Part shown: positions 8,334 through 15,592 of the stretch, piece by piece | Layout of the letters: each line of letters starts with the position of its first letter | Numbering within the stretch: the stretch's first letter is position 1 | Assembly: GCF_023897065.1 (NCBI RefSeq) | Contig: NZ_JAMHIV010000022.1 | Location: 124,001-188,000, forward strand | Length of the DNA stretch: 64,000 nt | Direction: 5' to 3' | From: Crossiella sp. SN42 | Lineage (GTDB): Bacteria > Actinomycetota > Actinomycetes > Mycobacteriales > Pseudonocardiaceae | Made by a program: the position numbers and the translations under genes | The notes under the pieces: model-generated | Told to the model about the DNA's origin: nothing | What the model saw: only the letters and a program-made list of their open reading frames with translations | Database searches by the model: none

Positions 8334-9103
8334 CCGAGTTCGACGCCTACTGGCAGGCCGTGGACGCCGAACTGGCCGAGGTCCCGGCCAGTCCCGTGCT
8401 CACGCCGGTCCCAGCTCGGTCCACAGTGGACTTCACCGCCTACGACGTGCGCCTGACCAGCATCGGCCCGTACCGGATCTTCGGTTACCTCAGCGTGCCC
8501 ACCGGCCGCGGCCCGTTCCCCGCGGTGCTGGAGACCCCGCGCTACGGCAGCGTCAACCAGCCGCCGCACTACCGGGACCGGTTGCGCTACCTCACCTTCA
8601 CCGTGATGCACCGCGGTCAGCGCCTGGCCGACGAGCCCTTCCAGGCCGCCTACCCCGGCCTGGCCACCCTCGGCATCGAGAACCCATTGTCCTTTGTGTA
8701 CCGGGGAATAGTCGCCGACTGCCTGCGCGGCGCGGAGTTCCTGCTGAACCGCCCCGAAACCGACCCGGCCAGGGTGGCGGTCACCGGCGACGACCTGGCC
8801 CTGCTCACCGCCGCCCGCCGGCCTCGGTTCACCGCCGTGCGCAGCTCAGGGCCACCCGAGGTCGAACCCGAGATCGCCGATCACCTGCGCCTGCACCCGG
8901 ACCAGGCCGAACGGATCCGGCACACCCGGTCCTTCTTCGACCCCGACCGGCACGCCGGGTCGATCACCGCCTACGTCCTGCGCGTCGGCAGGGACTACCG
9001 GCTCACCCACCGGGACGCGGTGGACGACGCGGCACTGGACTCCTGGCTGGCCGGACAGCTCGGCGTGACCCCGATGCCGAAGTTCGGCCTGGTCCCGCGA
9101 TGA
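8330..9103 (+). CDS. AXE1-like hydrolase paralogue lacking the nucleophile serine (257 aa)
   Basis: A shorter relative of the preceding esterase. It shares the layout (FDAYWQAVDAELAEVPASPVL, then YDVRLTSIGPYRIFGYLSVPTGRGPFPAVLETPRYG, then FVYRGIVADCLRGAEFLLNRPETDPARVAVTG). Where the first copy has GVQGSSQGGG, this one has AVTGDDLALL, so the catalytic Ser is replaced. The C-terminal His region is also missing and the protein is about 57 residues shorter. It is probably catalytically dead or acts by another chemistry, perhaps as a partner of the active esterase. Coupled to both neighbours by 4-base overlaps. Confidence 0.75.
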   Translation: MTEFDAYWQAVDAELAEVPASPVLTPVPARSTVDFTAYDVRLTSIGPYRIFGYLSVPTGRGPFPAVLETPRYGSVNQPPHYRDRLRYLTFTVMHRGQRLADEPFQAAYPGLATLGIENPLSFVYRGIVADCLRGAEFLLNRPETDPARVAVTGDDLALLTAARRPRFTAVRSSGPPEVEPEIADHLRLHPDQAERIRHTRSFFDPDRHAGSITAYVLRVGRDYRLTHRDAVDDAALDSWLAGQLGVTPMPKFGLVPR

Positions 9104-10164
9104 CCTACCACGACCTCGGCATCCGGCCGGTGATCAACGCCGCCGCCACCCTGACCGCCCTCGGCGGCTCGGTGCTCGCGCCCCCGGTGGCGGCCGCGAT
9201 GACCGAGGCCGGGCGGCACTTCATCGACCTGGCCGAACTGCACCGCACTGTCGGCGACCGGCTTGCCGAGCTGACCGGCAACGAAGCCGGGTACGTCACC
9301 TGCGGAGCCTGGGCGGGGACCGTGCACGCGGTCGCCGCCTGCCTGGTCGGCACGGACCCCGACCTGGCCCTGCGGCTGCCGGACACCAGCGGGCTCGCCC
9401 GGGACGAGATCGTGGTGTTTCCCGCGCAGCGCAAGGGATACGAGGAGGCGGTGCGGCTCACCGGGGCCAAGCTGAGCAGTGAGATCGGGCCGCGCACCGC
9501 GGCGGTGCTCTGGTACGCCGGACCGCGGTTCGCCGACGGGGCACCGGAACTGGCCGAGGTGGTGGCCACCGGGGTGCCGGTGATCGTGGACGCGGCCGCG
9601 CAGATCCCGCCGATCGCCAGCCTGTGGCGGCACACCGTGGAGCTCGGCGCCGCGGCGGTGGTGGTCAGCGGTGGCAAGGGGTTGCGCGGACCGCAGTCCT
9701 CCGGGCTGGTGCTGGGCAGGCGGTCGGTGATCGAGGGCTGCCGGGTCAACGGCTCACCACACCACGGGGTCGGGCGCGGGATGAAGGTGGGCAAGGAGGA
9801 ACTGCTCGGACTGCTGGCGGCAGTGGAGTGGACCCTCGCCCAGGACGAGACCGCGATGCTGGCCGGGTACGAGGCGGTGGTGGACCGGTGGCTGGCCGGG
9901 CTGGCCGGGCTGGCCGGAGTGGCCGGAGTGGAGCGCGGCTATCCCAGTGAGGCCGGACAGCCGCACTCCAGGGTGATCGTCCACATCGGACCGGATCGGG
10001 ACCGGGTGGTGGCCCGGTTGCTGGCCGGGGACCCGAGGGTGGCGGTGGGGGTGCTGGGGGAGCAGGCGATCGCGCTGAACCCGCAGACCGTCGCCGAGGA
10101 CGAGGTGGAGCCGGTGCTCGCGGCGGTGCGGCGGGTGCTGACCGCGATCAGCCCAGCTTGCTGA
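9100..10164 (+). CDS. SelA/DgaE-like PLP-dependent enzyme (354 aa)
   Basis: A fold-type I PLP enzyme of the family that includes selenocysteine synthase SelA and D-glucosaminate-6-phosphate ammonia lyase DgaE. Family features are GIRPVINAAATLTALGGSVL at the N-terminus, VPVIVDAAAQIPP (the Asp that binds the pyridine nitrogen), and VVVSGGKGLRGPQSSGLVLGR, whose Lys should form the Schiff base. As last gene of a sugar importer/esterase operon it probably acts on an amino-sugar acid or a related keto-sugar acid. The 3-prime end overlaps the convergent LLM gene by 17 bases. Confidence 0.8.
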   Translation: MTYHDLGIRPVINAAATLTALGGSVLAPPVAAAMTEAGRHFIDLAELHRTVGDRLAELTGNEAGYVTCGAWAGTVHAVAACLVGTDPDLALRLPDTSGLARDEIVVFPAQRKGYEEAVRLTGAKLSSEIGPRTAAVLWYAGPRFADGAPELAEVVATGVPVIVDAAAQIPPIASLWRHTVELGAAAVVVSGGKGLRGPQSSGLVLGRRSVIEGCRVNGSPHHGVGRGMKVGKEELLGLLAAVEWTLAQDETAMLAGYEAVVDRWLAGLAGLAGVAGVERGYPSEAGQPHSRVIVHIGPDRDRVVARLLAGDPRVAVGVLGEQAIALNPQTVAEDEVEPVLAAVRRVLTAISPAC

Positions 10165-10981
10165 ACTCTTCCATCTCCCTGGTGATCTCCGCCGGTCCTG
10201 CCCCCTCGGTCGGGAACAGCACCAGCTCGTCCACGCCCAGCTCGCGGTAGACCTCGGCCTCGGCCCGGGTCGGCGGCGTGGGGGACTGGACCAGGTGGAC
10301 GCGCAGGCGGCCCAGGCGTTCCGGTCGCTCCACCTGGTCCGCGGCCTTGCGCAGGCCGTCCAGGCTGCGGCGCAGGTCATCAGCACTCCCGGCCACGCCG
10401 AACCAGCCGTGGCCACGGGAGACCGCGCGGCGGTAGGCGGCCGGGCTGTGACCGCCGACCACGATCCGCTGGCCTGCGGGCTTCGGGTGGGCGTCCACGT
10501 TGGCGAACTTGGCGAACTTGCCGTCGAAGGAGGGCGAGGGCTGCGTCCACAGCGCGTGCATCGCGTCCAGGTACTCATCGGTGCGAGCGCCGCGCTCGGC
10601 CATCGGCACGCCCACCGCGGTCATCTCCGGCTCCAGGTAGCCCGCGCCGACACCCAGGGCGAACCGGCCGCCACTGAGGTGGTCCAGGCTGGCGACCTGC
10701 TTGGCCAGCACCAGCGGGTTGCGCTGCGGCAGGATGACGATCGCGGTGCCCAGCTGCAACCGCTCGGTCACCGCGGCGACGAAGCTCAGGTGCACCAACG
10801 GGTCCAGGATCGGATCCTGGGGGTTCATCGGGACGTCAGCGGTCGCCGGGCTGGGCAGCACCACGTGGTCACTGGCCCACCAGCCGCGGAAACCCAGGTC
10901 CTCGGCCAGCCGCGCCAGCCGGGTCGTCTCCGCCGGGCCCACCGTCTTTCGCAGGTTCAGGCCCTGCACGCTCAGATCCAT
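10148..10981 (-). CDS. LLM-class (F420- or flavin-dependent) oxidoreductase (277 aa)
   Basis: A luciferase-like TIM barrel. It contains LAEDLGFRGWWASDHVVLP, FVAAVTERLQLGTAIVILPQRNPLVLAKQVASLDHLSGGRFALGVGAGYL and QRIVVGGHSPAAYRRAV, the usual pattern of the actinobacterial F420-dependent group (TIGR03619 type). The start MDLSVQGLNL at 10981 is preceded by AGAGGA at a proper distance; an upstream in-frame ATG at 11017 would overlap the divergent lysR promoter. The substrate is unknown. It is likely the target of the divergent LysR regulator. Confidence 0.85.
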   Translation of the reverse strand: MDLSVQGLNLRKTVGPAETTRLARLAEDLGFRGWWASDHVVLPSPATADVPMNPQDPILDPLVHLSFVAAVTERLQLGTAIVILPQRNPLVLAKQVASLDHLSGGRFALGVGAGYLEPEMTAVGVPMAERGARTDEYLDAMHALWTQPSPSFDGKFAKFANVDAHPKPAGQRIVVGGHSPAAYRRAVSRGHGWFGVAGSADDLRRSLDGLRKAADQVERPERLGRLRVHLVQSPTPPTRAEAEVYRELGVDELVLFPTEGAGPAEITREMEEFSKLG

Positions 10982-11020
10982 GCCGCCATCCTCTGTGCGA
11001 TTTCCCACCGCGTCCAAGAC

Positions 11021-11043
11021 CTGTTGTTATAGCCTGTTGCTAT
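11021..11043. promoter_or_regulatory. Tandem CTGTTGYTAT repeats at the LLM/lysR divergent promoter
   Basis: CTGTTGTTAT (11021-11030) and CTGTTGCTAT (11034-11043) have a 13-base period. The second runs into the ATG of the lysR gene, which has no visible ribosome binding site and is probably leaderless. TATAGC at 11029-11034 could be its -10 box. LysR regulators commonly bind such paired sites between divergent genes. Assignment by position only. Confidence 0.35.
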
Positions 11044-11941
11044 GGAGCCGCACCTGCGTGATCTGCGCTACTTCGTGGCCGTCGCGGAAGAGCTGAGCTT
11101 CACCAGGGCGGCCACCGACCGGCTGTTCATCGCCCAGCCCACGCTCAGCCGCCAGATCCGGCAGCTGGAGACCCAGCTGCGGGTCGAGCTGTTCGACCGG
11201 GACCGCCGCACCGTCGCGCTCACCCCGGCGGGCTCGGCGCTGCTGCCGCTGGCCAGGGAGATGCTGGCGCAGTGGGAACAGGCCAGGCGGCAGGTCGGCG
11301 AGGCGGCCACCTGCTGTGACACCGTGCTCACCGTCGGCTTCCAGACCCGGATCGGCCGCGGCCTGATCCCCACCGTCACCGCGCGGCTGGGCGCGGTGCT
11401 GCCGCAGTGGCGGCTCAGCTTCCGGCAGGTCAGCTGGACCGACCCGGCGGCCGGCCTGCTGGACGGGCAGACCGACGTGGCCATCGGCTGGCTGCCGGTG
11501 CCGCCGAACGCCGGCCTGTCCTGGAAGGTGGTCAGCACCGAACCGCTGTGGGCCGCCCTGCCACCCGGCCACCGTCTGTCTACTTCGGACAGTGTGTCGT
11601 TCGCCGAGCTGGCCGGGGAGCCGTTCGTGGCGCTGCCCGCGGCCGCCGGGCCGCAGCGGGACTTCTGGCTGGGCACCGCGCACCGGGACCGGCCGGCGCT
11701 GATCGGGGTGGAGGCGGCCACCGCGGAGGAGAGCTTCGAGGCGGTCGCCGCCGGACTCGGCGTCAGCCTGCTCGCCGCGGGCAACGTCGAGCTGTACCAA
11801 CGGCCGGAGGTGCGCTGCCGCCCGGTCACCGGCCTGCCGCCCGCCCAGCTGGCGGTGATCTGGCGGGCCGAGGACGACCGGGAGGCGGTCCGGGTCTTCG
11901 CCGACTCCTGTGTGCACTGCCTGTGCCAGCAGGCAGCCTGA
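11042..11941 (+). CDS. LysR-family transcriptional regulator (299 aa)
   Basis: The N-terminal winged helix reads LRDLRYFVAVAEELSFTRAATDRLFIAQPTLSRQIRQLETQL.VELFDR, the classic LysR DNA-binding domain. The remaining part (from about residue 90) is the periplasmic-binding-like effector domain (LTVGFQTRIGRGLIPTVTARL, then DVAIGWLPVPP). It is divergent from the LLM oxidoreductase gene and is followed after 22 bases by the flavin oxygenase gene, either of which could be its target. Confidence 0.93.
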   Translation: MEPHLRDLRYFVAVAEELSFTRAATDRLFIAQPTLSRQIRQLETQLRVELFDRDRRTVALTPAGSALLPLAREMLAQWEQARRQVGEAATCCDTVLTVGFQTRIGRGLIPTVTARLGAVLPQWRLSFRQVSWTDPAAGLLDGQTDVAIGWLPVPPNAGLSWKVVSTEPLWAALPPGHRLSTSDSVSFAELAGEPFVALPAAAGPQRDFWLGTAHRDRPALIGVEAATAEESFEAVAAGLGVSLLAAGNVELYQRPEVRCRPVTGLPPAQLAVIWRAEDDREAVRVFADSCVHCLCQQAA

Positions 11942-11963
11942 CCGAGGCGACTGGGGGGACACC

Positions 11964-13127
11964 ATGACGAGCGCGGCCGAACTGCTGGCCCGGGCGGCCG
12001 AACTGCGGCCGCTGATCAGCGACAACGCCGAGCGGGGTGAACGGGACCGGCGGATCCCGGCGGAGACCCTGGAGGCGCTGGTCTCGGCCGGGCTGTTCCG
12101 GCTGGTCCAACCGAAGGCCTACGGCGGGCACGAGCTGTCCATGACCGAGCTGCTGGAGATCTGCGCCACGGTCGCCGAGGCCGACGGCGGCACCGCCTGG
12201 GTGCTGACCCTGTGCAACACCGGGGCCTGGATCGCCGGACTCTTCCCCGAGCGGGCGCAGGAAGAACTGTGGGGCGCGGACCCGGAAGCGCTGATTTGCG
12301 GCGCCCTGCCGCCGACCTCGACCAGCCGCAAGGTCGACGGCGGGCACCGGCTCACCGGTCGCTGGTACTGGAGCTCCGGGTCCTGGCACGCGAGCTGGGC
12401 GCTGCTGGGCCTGCCGCTGACCGACGACTCCGGCGCGGTGGTGGACCAGGGAATCGCCCTGGTGCCCAAGGCGGAACTGGGGTTCGAGGACACCTGGGAC
12501 ATGGCCGGGATGCAGTCCACCGGCAGCAACTGCCTGATCGCCGAGGACGTGTTCGTGCCCGCGCACCGCATCGTCTCCCTGCCCCAGGCGGTCCGCGGTG
12601 AGCTCGGCGTGCACCACCCCCGCTACCGCGCCGGTTTTGGCGCTACGCTGACCCTGGTGCTCACCGCCCCGCAGCTGGGCATGGGCCGGGCCGCGCTGCG
12701 CATCGTGCGCGCGGCCGCGGACACCAAGGCCGTCGCCACCACCACCTACGCCCGGCAGACCGACTCGGTGGCCTTCCAGCTCCAGCTCGCCGAGGCCGCC
12801 ACCCGCATCGACACCGCGCACCTGCACACCTTCCGGGCCGCGGCCGACATCGACGACGCCGCCGCGCGAGGTGTCCAGCCGGACCCGGTGACCAAGGCCA
12901 GGGTCCGGGCGGACACGGTGTGGGCGATCGAGCAGGTGCGCCAGGCGATCGAGCTGCTGCTGACCGCGCACGGGGCCAGCGGGTTCGCGCACAGCAGTGC
13001 GCTGCAACGGATCTGGCGGGACTCCGCGGTCGCCGCCCGGCACGCGGTCGCGGTTCTCCCGGTGGGGCTTGAGGTCTACGGCAAGGCGCTGCTGGGCCGG
13101 GAGGACCAGATCACGCCGGTGCTGTGA
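11964..13127 (+). CDS. Acyl-CoA-dehydrogenase-fold flavin-dependent monooxygenase, HsaA-like (387 aa)
   Basis: A group D two-component flavin monooxygenase (oxygenase subunit) rather than a beta-oxidation dehydrogenase. It has RRIPAETLEALVSAGLFRLVQPKAYGGHE, DGGTAWVLTLCNTGAWIAGLFPERAQEE and GRWYWSSGSWHASWALLGL, as in HsaA, p-hydroxyphenylacetate and related hydroxylases. No catalytic Glu base of acyl-CoA dehydrogenases is evident. It would need reduced FMN from a separate reductase, which is not adjacent. The ATG at 11964 follows a GGGGGGA ribosome site. It may act on a phenolic substrate; a role in the sterol pathway nearby is possible but unproven. Confidence 0.75.
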   Translation: MTSAAELLARAAELRPLISDNAERGERDRRIPAETLEALVSAGLFRLVQPKAYGGHELSMTELLEICATVAEADGGTAWVLTLCNTGAWIAGLFPERAQEELWGADPEALICGALPPTSTSRKVDGGHRLTGRWYWSSGSWHASWALLGLPLTDDSGAVVDQGIALVPKAELGFEDTWDMAGMQSTGSNCLIAEDVFVPAHRIVSLPQAVRGELGVHHPRYRAGFGATLTLVLTAPQLGMGRAALRIVRAAADTKAVATTTYARQTDSVAFQLQLAEAATRIDTAHLHTFRAAADIDDAAARGVQPDPVTKARVRADTVWAIEQVRQAIELLLTAHGASGFAHSSALQRIWRDSAVAARHAVAVLPVGLEVYGKALLGREDQITPVL

Positions 13128-13128
13128 C

Positions 13129-13872
13129 TCAGGCCCCGTAGCCGCCGTCGACGTCCAAGCTGGTGCCGGTGATGAAGCTGGACTCGGGACCGGCCAGGTA
13201 GGCCACGAAGCTGGCTACCTCCTCGACGTTTCCGAAGCGCGGCAACGCCATCAGGCCGCGCATGGAGTCGGCGTGCGGGCCGTCGGCCGGGTTGCCCTCG
13301 GTGTCCACCGGGCCGGGCTGCACGTTGGTCACGGTGATGCCGCGCGGGCCGAAGTCGCGGGCCAGGCCCTTGGTCAGGCCGTCGATGGCGGCCTTGGCCG
13401 CGGCGTAGACCGAGCCGCCGGGCACCGGGATGCGGTCGCCGTTGATGCTGCCGATGGTGATGATCCGCCCGCCCTCGCGCAGGTGCCGGCTCGCGGCCAG
13501 CACGGCCACGAACACCGCGCGCACGTTGACCGCGAAGGTGCGGTCGAAGTCGGCCACGGTCAGCTCGTCCACGGTGGCCCAGCGGCCACCGCCGGCGTTG
13601 TTGACCAGGATGTCCAGCCCGCCGAACTCGGCCACGGTCTGCTCGACCGAGGCCACCACCTCCGCTTCGGAGGCCGAGTCCGCCTTGATCGCCACCGCGC
13701 GCCCGCCCGCCTCGGTGATGGTGTCCACCACCTGCCGCGCCCGCTCCGGCGAGCTGGCGTAGGTCAGCGCGACCGCCGCGCCCTCCTTGGCCAGGCGGAT
13801 CGCCACCGCCGCGCCGATGCCCCGCGAACCGCCCGTCACCAACGCGACCCGTCCCGCCAGCTGCTGTGCCAT
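13129..13872 (-). CDS. SDR-family NAD(P)-dependent oxidoreductase (247 aa)
   Basis: A classical short-chain dehydrogenase. It has TGGSRGIG (cofactor loop), NNAG, a Ser in GRIITIGSING, YAAAKAAIDGLT (catalytic Tyr and Lys) and the end SFITGTSLDVDGGYGA. The start MAQQLAGRVAL at 13872 has GGGGAG six bases upstream; an in-frame ATG at 13908 would lie inside the operator region. Divergent from a TetR gene with a shared inverted repeat, so it is probably controlled by that regulator. Substrate unknown. Confidence 0.9.
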   Translation of the reverse strand: MAQQLAGRVALVTGGSRGIGAAVAIRLAKEGAAVALTYASSPERARQVVDTITEAGGRAVAIKADSASEAEVVASVEQTVAEFGGLDILVNNAGGGRWATVDELTVADFDRTFAVNVRAVFVAVLAASRHLREGGRIITIGSINGDRIPVPGGSVYAAAKAAIDGLTKGLARDFGPRGITVTNVQPGPVDTEGNPADGPHADSMRGLMALPRFGNVEEVASFVAYLAGPESSFITGTSLDVDGGYGA

Positions 13873-13899
13873 GCCGTGCTCCCCATCATTGTTTATCGG

Positions 13900-13953
13900 T
13901 CGGTACACATTTAAGGCTGGCGGCCGGACGCGGTCAAGCCTATTCTGTACCGA
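13900..13953. promoter_or_regulatory. Inverted TCGGTACA ... TGTACCGA between SDR and tetR genes
   Basis: TCGGTACA (13900-13907) and its exact reverse complement TGTACCGA (13946-13953) lie close to the SDR and tetR starts respectively, 38 bases apart. Each is part of a longer quasi-palindrome (TATCGGTCGGTACA; TACCGAGTGGTA). Two operator copies, one per promoter, would suit a TetR repressor controlling itself and the divergent SDR. Confidence 0.45.
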
Positions 13954-13984
13954 GTGGTATCCGTTACGGTGACGGAGGTGCGCG

Positions 13985-14572
13985 ATGCCCGCCGGACGAC
14001 CCCGGGAGTTCGACGTGGACGCGGGACTGGACGCCGCGCTGCGGGTGTTCTGGCGGCAGGGCTACGAGGGCGCCGCGCTGACCGGCCTGACCGAGGCGGT
14101 CGGGGTCAACCGGCCCAGCCTGTACGCCGCCTACGGCAACAAGGCCGAGCTGTTCCGCCGCGCGCTGGCGCACTACACCGAGCACTACGCCACGCACATG
14201 CGCGAGTCGCTGGCCCAGCCGACCGCGCGGCGGACCGCCGAGGTGTTCCTGCGCGGCGCGGTCCGGGTCACCACGGCCACGGGCTGCCCGCGGGGCTGCC
14301 TCGGCGTGCAGGGCGCGCTGGCGGTCGGCCCGGACCACGACGGCATCCGGCAGGAACTGCTGGACTGGCGGCGGGACGGCGAACGCGCGCTGGCCGAACG
14401 CTTCCGCGCCGACGGCGAGATCGCGTCCACAGTGGACTGCGCTGACCTCGCCCGCTACGTCAGCGCGGTGGCCTTCGGCATCTCGGTGCAGGCCGCGGGT
14501 GGCGCGGGCCGGGCGAAGCTGAACCGGGTGGTGGACCTGACGCTACGGGCCTGGGACGGCATGGTGGCCTGA
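13985..14572 (+). CDS. TetR/AcrR-family regulator (195 aa)
   Basis: The N-terminal helix-turn-helix is LDAALRVFWRQGYEGAALTGLTEAVGVNRPSLYAAYGNKAELFRRAL, the standard TetR signature. The C-terminal half has a CPRGCLGVQGAL stretch, as in the AefR/TetR_C_16-like group whose targets are often oxidoreductases of reactive electrophiles. GGAGG lies about eight bases before the ATG. It is divergent from the SDR gene at 13129-13872, its likely target. Confidence 0.9.
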   Translation: MPAGRPREFDVDAGLDAALRVFWRQGYEGAALTGLTEAVGVNRPSLYAAYGNKAELFRRALAHYTEHYATHMRESLAQPTARRTAEVFLRGAVRVTTATGCPRGCLGVQGALAVGPDHDGIRQELLDWRRDGERALAERFRADGEIASTVDCADLARYVSAVAFGISVQAAGGAGRAKLNRVVDLTLRAWDGMVA

Positions 14573-14576
14573 AACC

Positions 14577-15053
14577 TCAGCGCAGCAAGGGAAGTCCGCC
14601 GACCAGCTTGTCCACCCGGTTGCGCGGCCCCACCAGGGCCAGCGCGCGGTAGCGGATGTCCTCGGCGGCCAGGGTGGCCAGCGCGTCCTGGTACTCGTCG
14701 TAGACCCGGCCGTTCTGCGCCACCTCGGACATGTCGGCGACGAGCACGTCCTGCCAGTCCTGCGCCTTGGCCCGGATCCGGCTCAGCCGTTCGGCGTCGG
14801 CGGCCAGGATCGGGCAGCCCAGCCAGGGCAGTCCGGCGTGCACGCTGCCCGCGCCGTCCTTCGTGTCCGGGCCGAGCACGTTGGGCAGGGCTCGGCCGAT
14901 CACCGCGCCCAGGCAGGCGGTGGCGTTGGCGATCAGGCCGATGGGCAGCTCGGGATCGACGGCCATGACCCACTTGATCCGGGTCTGCCGGGTGGACTGG
15001 TCGGTGCGCAGTTCTTCGGTGACCAGCTCAGCTGGCGTGACAAGTGCGGACAT
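14577..15053 (-). CDS. DUF2000 family protein (158 aa)
   Basis: The protein reads TRIKWVMAVDPELPIGLIANATACLGAVIGRALPNVLGPDTKDGAG, then LPWLGCPILAADAERLSRIRAKA, the pattern of the DUF2000 (PTH2-like fold) family. It has no known function. It is divergent from an Lrp/AsnC regulator, an arrangement that suggests control by amino acids. The ATG at 15053 is chosen as the only start that leaves the promoter region free. Confidence 0.8.
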   Translation of the reverse strand: MSALVTPAELVTEELRTDQSTRQTRIKWVMAVDPELPIGLIANATACLGAVIGRALPNVLGPDTKDGAGSVHAGLPWLGCPILAADAERLSRIRAKAQDWQDVLVADMSEVAQNGRVYDEYQDALATLAAEDIRYRALALVGPRNRVDKLVGGLPLLR

Positions 15054-15097
15054 AAGACAGGATGCTAGGCACTCACGCGGTAGGATCGCTGCTCAAT

Positions 15098-15110
15098 CGA
15101 ACTTAATTCG
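15098..15110. promoter_or_regulatory. CGAA-N5-TTCG inverted repeat, candidate Lrp/AsnC site
   Basis: CGAACTTAATTCG lies in an unusually A/T-rich patch just upstream of the lrp-type gene, between it and the DUF2000 gene. Small A/T-centred dyads of this kind are typical of Lrp/AsnC binding sites. Inferred from position and composition. Confidence 0.35.
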
Positions 15111-15124
15111 GAGAGAAGCCGACA

Positions 15125-15592
15125 ATGGACAGGCTCGACGAACTAGATCAGGCGCTGCTGCGGGAACTCCAGCGAGATGGTCGGCGCACCAACCGCGAAC
15201 TGGCCGCGGCCACCGGCGTCTCCCCGTCCACCTCGCTGGAACGGGTCCGCGGCCTGCGCGAGCGCGGCGTGATCCGCGGCTTCCGCGCCGAGCTCGACCT
15301 GGACAAGATCGGCCGTCCGGTGCAGGCCCTGATCGCGGTCCGGCTGCGCCCGCCGTCCCGCCCGCGCATCGAGGCCTTCCGCGAGTGGGTCACCGGGCTG
15401 CCGGAGACGGTCGGCGTGTTCGTGGTGACCGGCGGCGAGGACTTCCTGATCCACGTCGCGGTCCCGGACAACCACAGCCTGTACGCCTTCGTGATCGACC
15501 GTCTCACCGAGCGGCCTGAGGTGGCCGACGTGCGCACCAGCGTGGTCTACGAACACATCCGCAGCGCGGTGGTCGACCCCGCCGAGAGCTAA
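15125..15592 (+). CDS. Lrp/AsnC-family transcriptional regulator (155 aa)
   Basis: The N-terminal winged helix reads LDELDQALLRELQRDGRRTNRELAAATGVSPSTSLERVRGLRERGVI. The C-terminal RAM domain follows (PVQALIAVRLRPPSRPRIEAF, then GVFVVTGGEDFLIHVAVPD). Full family length. GGAGAGAAG precedes the ATG. It is divergent from the DUF2000 gene, its most likely target, and overlaps the convergent glycoside hydrolase gene by three bases. Confidence 0.93.
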   Translation: MDRLDELDQALLRELQRDGRRTNRELAAATGVSPSTSLERVRGLRERGVIRGFRAELDLDKIGRPVQALIAVRLRPPSRPRIEAFREWVTGLPETVGVFVVTGGEDFLIHVAVPDNHSLYAFVIDRLTERPEVADVRTSVVYEHIRSAVVDPAES

